Assembly: GCF_018320785.1 (NCBI RefSeq) | Contig: NC_054866.1 | Coordinates: forward strand, 11,187,385 to 11,251,384 | Source: Cheilinus undulatus | Lineage: Eukaryota > Chordata > Actinopteri > Labriformes > Labridae | Direction: 5' to 3' | Length of the DNA stretch: 64,000 nucleotides | Shown here: positions 22,965-33,471 of the stretch, one piece after another | Numbering within the stretch: position 1 is the stretch's first letter | Layout: the number at the start of each line of letters is the position of its first letter | Made by a program: the position numbers and the translations under genes | The notes under the pieces: generated by a model | What the model saw: the letters and a program-made list of their open reading frames with translations, nothing else | Database searches by the model: none | What the model was told of the DNA's origin: nothing

Positions 22965-23574
22965 CCACGGATAAACACGGCCATTTTTGTAGTCCAGAGT
23001 GTCTCTTATATTTCTGCATCTTCATTTCTAATGTTTTCTTCTCAAAAGGCACCTTAGCACTGGCGCACTTCTCCTCCGCCTCCTGGATCTGCTCAGTTTT
23101 CAATTTTTTCTTCATTTCGTCTTTTAGTTCAGTGATCTCAGTCCTTGTTTTTGTAAGTTCATCATTGGCGTGTTGTATGACAAGTATCATGAGATCAAAA
23201 GAGTACTTGTTCAATATTTCGCATCACTTTCTACAAAACTCACTGTTGTTTCTCCCCAGCACCAGTTCTTTGTTGATGTGCAGGCCTCTCGGTATTCGTT
23301 TGTTGCGCCAGTACTGTGATAAAGTGGAGCCATGCAGGTTGGTTCGAGTCTCTCTCTTCATCAGATACTCCAAGGGGTTTGTGAAAGACAAAACAGAGTC
23401 CGACATTAGAGCCGAAGCTGCAGGCATTTCTTGAGGAAACAGACTTAAAATGGTGTCAGAGTCCGAGTCTGAGAGGGCCAGCATAGTGGCTCATTTGTCT
23501 GTAAGTAGATCTAGTTCTTTGTACAGGTCCACCATGTTAGCCTGAGGTGGAGGTGCAACACTCAAGAGAATCCA

Positions 23575-23838
23575 CGAAAAAGCAAAAAAAGGAGCACCCT
23601 CCCGACTTTCAACAGAAAAATAGGGGCACAACCACAAAGGTAAACTAGAGGCAGGAAAGGTCAGCACTCAAAATGTCCTTTTACCGTTTATTAAGGCATA
23701 ACAGGCCACAACGGACACGTTTCGACACGTAGGTCTTCTTCAGCGTTGTAGACAAAGAGCGGAAGGGCACCTTATGTACAGGAAGTAACACTAACAGTAC
23801 AGGTACATCCTTCAAAATAAGACTCTTCGTTTAAGCAG
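23575..23838 (-). repeat. Penelope-like element pseudo-LTR, right copy
   Basis: Second direct repeat, same orientation, with scattered substitutions relative to the left copy. It lies upstream of the coding blocks in the element's own orientation and would act as its 5' end. Confidence 0.85.
23708..23749 (-). ncRNA. hammerhead-ribozyme-like motif in right pseudo-LTR
   Basis: Same layout as the left copy, but the 5' strand of stem I is ACAACG, so the U-G pair is a C-G pair and stem I is fully Watson-Crick. Core CUGAAGA and GAAA are unchanged. Confidence 0.62.
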
Positions 23839-24468
23839 GGTAAAACAAAACCACTCAATGAAACCTAGCACAAAGATTCAAATGTACATAAAAATATGAG
23901 TTTAACCAGTGTAAAGACTCACAAAAAGACCACTGTTAGAGGGCTCAAGATGACTCTTTAGAAACAAATTTATCATTTGAAATATTATTAAATATTTATC
24001 AATATATTGTAAAATAATATATTGAGAAAGCGTCTTCAACATGCTATGTGCCATTATTGAGCTCAAACCCAAAGATAACAGCATTAAGGAAATGTCCATG
24101 TTTTATATAGTCTATGCTTAAAGCTCATCTGCACTGTATATTCAAATGAAAATGCATAATTCAATGATCTACAGTCAATTCAAATTTCAACTATTGCCAC
24201 AGACCAAAATATAATTTGTGTTGTAACAATTTCAAAGTTGTGCAATGCTTGAACTGGTGGAAAGCTCATGAACGTCACAGTGACAAGAATTTCTAGGCTA
24301 AGGAAACTAAAGTGCTGAGAGTTTCCTGTCTAATAAGCTATCATCTCTATCTGTCCATCTCTAACCTCACACTTATAAAGTTCAGGAAGAGGAAATTATG
24401 CGCCGTGTATTTTATTGCCACATTTATTTCAGCACACAGAAACACTGCTGTTCTCATCGTGTCGAGAC

Positions 24469-25311
24469 ATGAACACCACACTGGAAGAGGGACCAGAGCC
24501 GGCTTATGCTGCAATCTTTGGCTGTATTTTGGCTGTGGGTCTGCCTCTCAATGCTGTGTCACTGTGGATTCTGCTGAGACACCACAGTCTCAAATCCCCC
24601 AGTGCTGTCTACATGGTCAACCTGGCAATCTCAGACCTGCTGCTTGCTATATCTTTACCCTTGAGAGTCTACTTTTACGCCACCGGAACCTGGCCACTGA
24701 GCGTTTTGGCCTGCCACTCCGTTTCGATGCTGTTTCGGAACAACATACGCTCCAGCGCTTTATTCATCACCATCATCAGCGTGGACCGTCTGCTGGCTGT
24801 GGTTTATCCTCTGAGATCACGGCACCGTCGGACCTCGTCTAACGCCTGGAAAGCTGCAGCGCTCATTTGGCTGTTTGTGATTGTGACGAATGTTCCGGAG
24901 AGTGTTAAATACTTCATCTATTTAAACAATACAAATCAATCTTCCTGTTTCAAAAATGATGGAAATTCTAAATCAATAATGATTTATCTTCAGCCGGTGC
25001 TTGTGTTCAGCATGCTGGCAGTCAACATTGTGTGCACTGCTCTGGTGTCCTGGACTCTAAACAGACACCTGAATGACTCTACAAGGATCAACAACAAGGT
25101 TTATGTCATGCTGATATTTGTTATGAGCCTGGTCATGTTCATCGTATGTTTCTTACCTCTGTATGGGGGTTTACTTGTAAAAACAACAAGTGAAGAGATA
25201 AAACCTTTAGTATGTCTCGCTAGTGTGAACTGCTGCCTGGATCCTCTGCTGTATTACTTTTCCTTTGATGCTTTCTGGAAGAAAAAAGACAATGCAGATC
25301 TTCCTGGATAA
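24469..25311 (+). CDS. GPR55/GPR35-like class A GPCR, tandem copy 2
   Basis: 280 aa, start MNTTLEEG, intact, same TM motifs as copy 1 (DRL, CFLP, NCCLDPLLYY). By eye 17 residues differ from copy 1, spread along the protein: Met72Thr, Thr79Val, an ECL2 change at 163-165 (GER to NDG), a TM5 entry change at 176-180, Cys232Tyr/Val233Gly after CFLP, and Ile245Lys. The ECL2 cysteine and sequons are kept. The conserved splice acceptor TTATTTCAG lies upstream. The Penelope-like element ends only about 440 bp before this ATG, so it could have separated the gene from more distal promoter sequence. Confidence 0.85.
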   Translation: MNTTLEEGPEPAYAAIFGCILAVGLPLNAVSLWILLRHHSLKSPSAVYMVNLAISDLLLAISLPLRVYFYATGTWPLSVLACHSVSMLFRNNIRSSALFITIISVDRLLAVVYPLRSRHRRTSSNAWKAAALIWLFVIVTNVPESVKYFIYLNNTNQSSCFKNDGNSKSIMIYLQPVLVFSMLAVNIVCTALVSWTLNRHLNDSTRINNKVYVMLIFVMSLVMFIVCFLPLYGGLLVKTTSEEIKPLVCLASVNCCLDPLLYYFSFDAFWKKKDNADLPG

Positions 25312-25756
25312 CAGAAGTCAAAGGACATATTAGATTTATGTGTTGGCATCATGTCTGTAATGTAACAATGAATTTTTGCAGTTATGTGTGATGCTCATTT
25401 AGATCACAAACCTATCCTCTCATAAATGTCCTTAAATGTAAAGATTTAACATGAGGCCAGGCAAATATGTTCCTATTAAAAGCTGCATAAATGTTCTCAA
25501 GTACATTCTACATATGCTGTGTGATTTACTGTTTTTAATTGTATATTGCTTGTCTTTTTGTTACAAAATACTGTTGTACATCCTATCAATATCTGATTAA
25601 AAAATTGTTCCAAAAACTTTTTTGCAGTCAGATGCTACAGTTGAAAAAAATCATTTTTATTCTCATTAGTCTACACTCAGTAACCAATCATGACAAAATG
25701 TAAAACAGAATTTTAGAATTTTTGTAAATTTATAAAAATAAAAAAATGAAATATCA

Positions 25757-26265
25757 CATTGACGTAAGTGTTCAGACCCCTTGCAAAACCACTTGAAATT
25801 TAGCTCCCATTTCTCTGGATCTTTTCTGAGATGTTTCTACACCTCGATTGCAGTCAACATGTCATAAATTAATCGGACATGATTTGGACAGGTCTCTCGA
25901 GGAGTCGTAACAACTGACAATGCATATAAGAGCAAAAATCAGGCTATAAGTTTAAAGGACACAGTGGCCTCCATGATTCTCAAATGGAAAAAGCACAACC
26001 AGGACTCTACCAAGAGTTGGTCACCCAGCCAAACTGAGCAATCAGGGGAGAATGGCCGTAGTAAGAGAACATGATGGTCACTCTGACTAAGCACCAGACA
26101 TCCTGTGTAGAGGTGGGACATAGTTCCAGAAGGACAGTTATTACTGTTGAGAAATAAAATGTATTAATTTTATTATCATTACTGCATTCCTACACTGACC
26201 TGGGCTTCATGGCAGTATGGCTGGACGGAAGCCTCTCCTCAGTGAAAAACACATGAAACCCAGTT
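25757..26265 (+). pseudogene. decayed Tc1-like transposase, unit 2 copy
   Basis: Paralogue of 12924-15090 without the hAT insertion; a single CCTACACT site is present near 26190. Broken at several points. Ends where a roughly 250-bp deletion meets the LINE flank. Confidence 0.72.
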
Positions 26266-26316
26266 AGTAGGCCTATTTACTCAGTAGAAAACCCATGTTT
26301 TGTTTTCATTCAGTGT

Positions 26317-27967
26317 GTGAACTGGCCCAGAGCTGTTAAAAAGCGAGAATGGGAAATGGTTAACAACGACCTGACAATACTCCTGGAGCAACAGGCAGGC
26401 ACAGCAGAGAAAAAGCTTGAAAGGATGGGCAACATTATCTACCACTATAGAAAAGAACGATTTGGGGAAAAAATAAGTGGCAAGGCAACACCACCGTTCA
26501 CCAAATCTAGAAGGCAGCAAGAGATTAAAAGACTGGTCAAAGAGAGAAGGCAGAAGAAGGCCTCTGATGCAGAGAGAGAAGGTCTCATACTACTCCAGGG
26601 GGACATCAAATCTTGGCTGGCAACCCTGAGAAGAGCAGAAAACTTGAGGAAACTTCGCAGGAAGAAGGAACACAAAAGAACATGGTTCTATAAAAACCCC
26701 TTCAAGTTTGTCAAAGACCTTTTCACAAAGGAAAAAAGCGGAATCCTGAAGACTCCAAAGCAGAAGCCGGAAGAACATCTGGAAAAGGTCCACCAGGACA
26801 CACAAAGGCACAAACAGATAGTTATTCCACATCCCACCTATTTAACCTCCTGAATTTGACCTGGAGACTGGTCCTCCAAAATGGAAGGAAGTAGAGAATA
26901 CAGTACAGCACACAAGATCAGCAATGGCCCCTGGGCCTAATGGAGTACTGTACAAGCTCTACAAGAATGCACCTGATGTTCTACACTTTCTTTGGAGGCT
27001 CATGAGGATAGTGTGGCAGAAAAGAACAATACCTAAAGCATGGCGAAGGGCTGGAGGAGTGCTGATTCCCAAGGAGAAGGATGTGACAGAAATCAGCCAA
27101 TTCCGGCCAATCTGCCTTCTGAACATTGAGGGAAAAATCTTTTTCAGCGTATTAGCAAAGAGGCTGTCCACCTACTTGGAGAAGAATAAGTACGTTGACA
27201 CATTCGTACAGAAAGCTGGCATTCCTGGTTTCTCTGGTTGCTTGGAGCACACCAGTATGATCTGGCACCAGATCCAAGCTGCAAAGAGGGAGAAAAGAGA
27301 TCTCCATGTCATCTTCCTTGACCTGGCCAATGCCTTTGGTTCAGTTCCCCATAACCTACTCTGGGAATCCTCCAACAGCAGCCCTGAAGCACAAAGACAT
27401 CATGGGCATGTACAGCTGGGAAGAGGAGGCTTTGGCCTGGTGGTGAGCAAGCCAACTTGGCATAAGGCCTCAGCAGTTGAGAGGAGGAAGCTGGTGGTGG
27501 ATGAGGTATGCAGACAAGAGGAAACTGCAATAAGTGCAAAGGCTGTCTCACTTGCTAAGCAGGGGCAGTGGATGCGGTGGGAAGGCCTGCAGAAGAGGAA
27601 CCTCAGCTGGAGGGAGCTTTGGGAAATGGAGGCAGGCAACATCAGCTTTATCATAAGAGCCACCTACAATGTGCTCCCATCACCAAAGAATCTCCACCAG
27701 TGGTATGGTGAAGATCCAACCTGCGCCCTCTGCCCAAGTCCAGCATCTCTAAAGCACATCATGACCGGTTGCAAGACCAGCCTCACACAAGGCTGCTACA
27801 CCTGGAGGCACAACCAGGTCCTCGAGAGCCTGGCAGCGGCACTTGAGATCAGGAGGGGTACAACCAACTCCCTGCCCCTGAGAGCAAACAATGCCATCAA
27901 GGCACCAGCATTTGTCAGGGAGGGACAGGAAAAGCCCAAACATCCCGCCACCAATCCAGAAACTTGA
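26317..27967 (+). pseudogene. LINE ORF, N-terminal/RT part without the catalytic palm
   Basis: Two open blocks: 26317-26853 (178 codons, very basic) and 26924-27967 (347 codons). The second runs from PGPNGVLYKLYK through RT motif A (FLDLANAFGSVPH) and then, in the same frame, straight to a linker and CCHC knuckle (C-x2-C-x7-H-x4-C). RT motif B and YxDD are missing, so an in-frame deletion removed the palm and the protein could not reverse transcribe. Confidence 0.82.
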
Positions 27968-28416
27968 CAACTAGCCTTGGCCCGTGACTGGAAGATGCTT
28001 GTGGACATTGGCCAACAGTTAGTATTTCCACCTGAGATTGCATCCACCACCCTTAGACCAGACATGGTCCTCTGGTTCCCTTCACTCAAGTCTGTGTACA
28101 TCATAGAACTCACAGTACCATGGGAGGACTCAGTGGAAGAGGCCTAAGAGCGGAAAAAACTATGGTACACAGAACTAGCAGCCAATGCAGAACAACGAGG
28201 ATGGAAGACAAAACTCTATCCAGTCAAAGTGGGATGCAGAGGATTTGTCGCTACTTCCACCATCAGACTGTTAAAGGACCTGGGAAGCCATGGACAGGCT
28301 TTCCGGCAGATCATTAGATCTGTGTCCGAAGCAGCCGAAAGGAGTAGCCAGTGGATATGGCTCAAGGGGAAGGACCCATGTTGGGCTCCAACAACAGCAA
28401 GAGGAGCAACTCATTA
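27968..28416 (+). pseudogene. LINE restriction-like endonuclease part
   Basis: After a stop, the same coding sense continues with LRPDMVLW ... VYIIELTVPWEDS, the PD-(D/E)xK-type core of R2-group LINE endonucleases. Then come ERKKLWYTELAANAEQRGWK, VGCRGFVATSTIRLLKDLG and RSSQWIWLK. At least two stops or frame changes interrupt it. The clade within the restriction-like-endonuclease group is not certain. Confidence 0.8.
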
Positions 28417-29404
28417 ACACTACCACCTCCTTCCCCACTTGAGAACCCAGAGCAGAACCCCCCCACAAACAACATCTGTGCATCTCATGATAGGGCATGG
28501 CACACAAGCTCAGGCTTGATCACCCTGTAGCTGGCCGCCTTTGATGAGGGTGTCTAGTGTTTGAAAGGCCAAAACACCCTATGACTCATAGGTACACTAC
28601 TGATGATGTGCCCTAAAGTTACATCTGTCCATATCCGAGATACACCTCCGATGGAGCTGTTAACCACCAGGAGGAACTACTAGGAGGATTCTGCTCTTAG
28701 GTATTGTTGCACTGCAATCACGAGTGGTGTTAAAGAAGGTAGTATCGGCATCATCACTACCTGGAGCTCGCATCAACAAAACCTGGGTCTGTTGAAGGTG
28801 GCATGCTGTTGAGGCTGTGTGGGCCATGTGATAAGATAGGTAAGAGGATGTCTGCGTGTATGCATGGTGGGTCTTGAGAGCCGGCATGGAGGGGGGTGGC
28901 TCTGGGACGCTAGGGATCACTGTTCAGACCTTTGGAGGTGTCCGCTCTTAACATCGGGAAACCACCAGGAGGACCTACTAGGAGGACTCCCAGTCACTCT
29001 TAACATCAAGGAAACCCTCAGGTAAGTTAGGTGCATCTCTGGTGACGCTCTTGATGTTGGGAGCGTCATTGGAGATGCACCTCCAGTGATGCTCTTGGCA
29101 TTGAGGAACTATCAGGAGGAGCCACCAGGAGGAATCACAAGGAAGAATCCCAATCACTCTTAACATTAAGGAAACCCTCAGGTAAAGTGCATACCACCTA
29201 TTGGCACAATGGACAGTTTAACATCACATCCCATGTCTCATGATTCTGCTGTTTTTTATACTGAGGACTGTTCAATAGAACAGGTCCTCATAAGGCCTAT
29301 TTACTCAACAGAAAACCCATGTTTTGTTTTCATTCATAAATTTCTCACTATGAGGGAAGCATGCACTTAAAAAAGCCCTTCCAGGTTTGTGCTGGAAGCA
29401 GATA

Positions 29405-29969
29405 TACACTATATTGCCAAAAGTATTCACTCACCCATCCAAATAATTGAAATCAGGTGTTACAATCACTTCCATGGCCACAGGTGTATAAAATCAAGCA
29501 CCTAGGCATGCAGACTGTTTCTACAAACATTTGTGAAAGAATGGGTCGTTCTCAGGAGCTCAATGAATTCCAGCATGGTACTGTGATAGGATGCCACCTG
29601 TGCAACAAGTCCAGTCATGAAATTTCCTCGTTCCTAAATAATCCACAGTCAACTGTCAGTGGTATTATAACAAAGTGAAAGCAATTGGGAACGACAGCAA
29701 CTCAGCCACGAAGTGGTAGGCCACGTAAAATGACGGAGCGGGGTCAGCGGATGCTGAGGCGCATAGTGCACAGAGGTCACCATCTTTCTGAAGAGTCAAT
29801 CACTACAGACCTCCAAACTTCATATTGCCTTCAGATTAGCTCAAGAAGAGTGCATAGAGAGCTTCATGGAATGGGTTTCCATGGCCGAGCAGCTGCATCC
29901 AAGCCATACATCAACGAGTGCAATACAAAGTGTGGGATGCAGTGGTGTAAAGCATGCCACCACTGGACT
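29405..29969 (+). pseudogene. Tc1 element, TACACTATA family, truncated, unit 2 copy
   Basis: Same truncation point (GGACT) as 15475-16029. The transposase opens at ATG 29541 (MGRSQELNEFQ), has a stop after IITK near 29678, and reads on to FHGRAAASKPYINECNTKCG. Confidence 0.83.
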
Positions 29970-31727
29970 GGACTCGCCGGATTTTTGGAGGGATAATGGA
30001 GAATTTTGAAGGCTGTCCGTCATTTTGACAGACTGGAATGATGAGGATGAGCCTGCATTTCAGCGCACACACACAGACAGATAAACCTTTTCCATTTAGC
30101 ACACACGGACTATGAAGGAGGTTATTTAATCTATTAAAAATCTTGTAGCCAGTGGGCTCTATCACTGACCTTGACACCGTATTTGTAAAAGCACGTTGGT
30201 CTCCATGCTGACAGTGCACTGAGAGGCTGCTGCAGGTGTCTCAGTACACAGGTCAGCATGCAGAGTGTTAAGGCCTTTGCACAATGAGTCCGTTTCATGT
30301 TGTTCTAATCATGTCTGTGCACTGGTGCTGAAATTGATGTTTTATTTGTTCCGGTTTTTTTTTTTCGGAACAGGTTCAATTTTATGTGAAATTTCGTATT
30401 TCATATTGTGTCCAAGGTGACTGATAATTCAAAACAGTTCCTGCTGCTTCCACCTCGCTTTCTCACCACCGAAACCTCACTTTAAACACTAAAGTTTGCT
30501 CATTTATCATGTGGATATCTCTCTTTCTCTTTCTGAAACCTCTCTTTAAACACTGTAGTTTTCCCGTGTATTATGTGGATATCAACCATGAAAATATAAC
30601 AGATAAAGGCATATTTTTGTAGCCTACTCACAGGTCATAACAGAGACAGAATTAAAAAGTTGTTCTACGTCTCTCCAGCTTGTTTCTGCGCTATGATGCA
30701 TGAATGGGTGCTGTATGAAGCTTTGTGTCAGGATGTATCCAGCTGGATTTTAAAGGAGTGACAGAGACACAGGCTTGCAGTACGAAACTATTTTCCACAT
30801 TCTACAAATTTTCGCAGTCAAGGCAAATACAATCACGCCTAAATCAGTGTGCAAGGTCCGAGTGTGCGACATTTTTTTCGGATTACGACTCCTGTGGAGC
30901 AGACAAATGCGCACAGCTCCACAGTGCAGCCTTTTTTTTTTTTAAGATGTATTTTTGGGCTTTTTCATGCCTTTATTTGACAGAGGAAGGACAGTGGATA
31001 GATAGGGAAACAGGGAAGAGTGTGGTGAGAGACATGTGATAAAGGGCCGCAGGCCGTATTCGAACCCTCACCACCCGCATACATGGGTAGCGCCTTAAAC
31101 TACTCGACCATCTGCGTTCCCGTCAATGCAGCCTTTTAACAACTTGTTACCAGTTATGGTCATCAAACTACAACATCTTGACATTAAAAATATCCTCAAA
31201 ACTGTGCGTGATATCTTAAATGGGTCAGTTCATAGTTGCTTGCTTAAAGACAGGGATTGTTGCTCCACCGTCACTGCGTAAAAATGACGAGCAGTAAACG
31301 CTGTGCTGCTGTGTTCATCTTTCTCTCAGTCCCATTAAAATGCAGAACCTCAAAGATTGTTTTTTTAATAAAAGTTTAGAGCTTCATTAGTGCTTCATTA
31401 ATTAAACACTACAAATAAAGCCATATTGAGTTATATTACATTACAGATATTAAAGAGAAAATTATAATGACGGATTGTAAAATGGCATGATGGAATTTTT
31501 ACGATCTTGCTCTGTGAGCATGTTTTGTTGCTGTTTCAGTACTGGTGTAAAAAAAAAACAAAAAAAGTGATATTTTACTTAAAACATGAAACAAGACTAT
31601 GCCTCAGATGCATTTTATAGTAGACTTACCTAAAGTAAAACCAGTCATAGTCAGCATTTCTCAAAAGTCACTTTTGTTATTGCCCCCCCACACACACACA
31701 CACACAAAACAAACTGACGCTCTTGCT
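29970..31727. repeat. inter-unit spacer, copy 2
   Basis: Homologous to 16030-17475 over its length but about 300 bp longer, from a SINE insertion (30936-31126) and about 100 bp (near 30815-30905) absent from copy 1. No gene. Confidence 0.78.
30936..31126 (-). repeat. tRNA-derived SINE inserted in spacer copy 2
   Basis: Minus-orientation SINE: the reverse of box B (TATTCGAACCC) near 31049-31059, a body with GACAGAGGAAGGACAGTGGA, and a T-rich 5' side (the tail). Flanked by the duplicated TGCAGCCTTTT (30925-30935 and 31127-31137). The spacer copy in unit 1 has one such site near 16884, confirming the insertion. Confidence 0.82.
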
Positions 31728-33471
31728 CAAAACCACATCCTGAGCTCAATAAGGGTCTCGAGTGTTCTCAGTTCCAACATTATCAACATTTTATTTCCCT
31801 TTCAAATTGAATCAAAGTTCAGAAAATATGACTTATGTTTTTTCCACTTTTCTCAGTACAAACATGTTAAGATGCACAAAGCCTTGAGGTGTGGAAGATA
31901 TTATTGTTCATAAGAAAGCAGAGTTTAGTAAAACAAATAAATAAAACACGGGTCACACTGATGCTGATCTAATACATCATTAAGTTGTTAATGTAAACCA
32001 TTTACCCAACAGCTTCCTTTGAAATTTCCAGGTGTGATTGAGAAGTATTAACACTTAGTGTTCATAAAAATGCAGCATTCAGCTTTTTAAAAGAAACCTG
32101 CATATTAAGGCATGTCACCTTGATCAAATTAACATTAATACCTTCTGTATGGATGTTGTATACAAAAACACACTTAGTTTCTACATTCTGGGGAAATTTT
32201 AAGGAATAGATTCACCTGTAGGCTGCCATTTTTATGTAATGCATTCGGGTAATGATGTTATTGGGCGGATTTCTTATTCACATCTATATGACATTTACTT
32301 TTTCCTCAAAGTCTTCTTTGCTAAGTCAAGTTCTTCACATCACACCACGTCTTTATAAACTTTGCTTTGTGCACTGGGTTACAGTCATGTTGGAAATATG
32401 GCAAATATGTTGGTTCCTACTGCGCCTGGTTCAAGTGACAACCAGACATGCATTCCAGATACTTTTAATGTTCTGCAAGTCACTGTGGCTGGTGGGCTGT
32501 GCAAACTTGCCCCACACTTAGCAATAACCCGGTTGTCATTTGGCTGCTAATTTCCATTGAAGGTTTGCGTTTGGTACAGGCAGGGTTGAGTTGCACTGTA
32601 AGCCAGTATACACAATGGCTACAACAATGGTAGCGATTAGCTTGGACGTACCTGTAGAATAGTGGCAGTTTAATCAGACCTTGACCACATTTCTGTAATA
32701 AAACGAGCCACACTGAAAGCTCTCAGAAGAGAATTTTTTTCATGTCTCCTGATAGATTTCAGGCATGAACTTTAGTAACAGATAAGTTCACTGTTCAAAC
32801 ACAAACGTAGAGATCACCTGGATAACGCCAGCTAGCATTGTAGCTGTGTGTGTCTACTACCTCATTTTGTCTTGTTGCTCTGATTGGCTTGTTATGAATG
32901 TGACAGGCAGAACATTCGTCCAATCACTAACACTTTAGACAGATAGGGTGATGCCTTGTAATTCTTTGCCAGGATGCTCAAGGCCTGACTGAACTCCATG
33001 TCTTTGCTTGTGACTAGGTTGAGGAAGTGTCTTCAACATGCTATGTGCCATTATTGAGTTCAAACCCAAAGATAACAGCATTAAGGAAATGTCCATGTTT
33101 TAAATACAGTCGTCTATGGTTGAAGCTCATCTGCATTGTATATTCAAGTGAAGAAGCATAATTCAATGATCAACAATCAATTCAAATTTCAACTATTGCC
33201 ACAAAACAAAAATATAATTTGTCTTGTAACAATTTCAAAGTTTTGCAATGCTTGAACTGGTGGAAAGCTCATGAATGTCACAGTGACAAGAATTTCTAGG
33301 CCAAGGGAACTAAGGCGGTGTGAGTTTCCTGTCTTATAATCTATCACCTCTATCTGTCCTTCTTTAACCTCAGACTTATAAAGTTCAGGAAGAGGAAACC
33401 ACACATGATGTGTTTTATTGCCACATTTATTTCAGTGCACAGAAACACTGCTGTTCTCATTGTGTCGAGAC

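Larger units (their letters stand above)
20193..24027 (-). mobile_element. Penelope-like retroelement with GIY-YIG endonuclease
   Basis: Unique to unit 2 and flanked by AAGCGTCTTC (20183-20192 and 24028-24037); units 1 and 3 have one copy of this site. Two direct repeats (20193-20455, 23575-23838) act as pseudo-LTRs. Parts on the minus strand in order: an N-terminal block with KRIPRGLHI (about 23224-23484), a charged coiled-coil block (about 22954-23214), reverse transcriptase (21885-22964), a linker (21498-21878) and GIY-YIG (21138-21420). About 190 bp beyond the second pseudo-LTR (23839-24027) is an end extension usual in the family. The coding region is split over several frames, so it looks dead. 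The two repeats differ by only a few percent, implying a fairly recent insertion. Confidence 0.92.
26312..29235 (+). mobile_element. LINE with restriction-like endonuclease (R2/NeSL/HERO-type), 5'-truncated and internally deleted
   Basis: Order on the plus strand: basic N-terminal region (VKKREWEMVN, KLERMGNIIYHYRKERFG), RT fingers to motif A (QFRPICLLNIEGKIFF, VIFLDLANAFGSVPH), a gap where motifs B and C (YxDD) should be, a CCHC knuckle (CALCPSPASLKHIMTGC) and a restriction-like endonuclease. The 3' region (28440-29235) has imperfect repeats built on CCACCAGGAGGA and AAGGAAACCCTCAGGTAA. About 43 bp (GGCCTATTTACTCA ... TTCATTCA) flanks both sides with 2 mismatches. Unique to unit 2. The 5' end is truncated or unclear. 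Confidence 0.85.
17476..31727. repeat. tandem unit 2 of the GPCR triplication (with spacer)
   Basis: Same order as unit 1 but expanded by private insertions: Harbinger MITE (18366-18994), Penelope-like element (20193-24027), LINE (26312-29235) and SINE (30936-31126). About 250 bp corresponding to 15080-15335 is missing before the LINE. Confidence 0.9.

Noticed and set aside
28660-29190. CCACCAGGAGGA / CTCAGGTAA repeats considered as a CRISPR-like or satellite array
   Set aside because: Only three or four imperfect units with irregular spacing in the LINE 3' region; no spacers, and this is a vertebrate genome.
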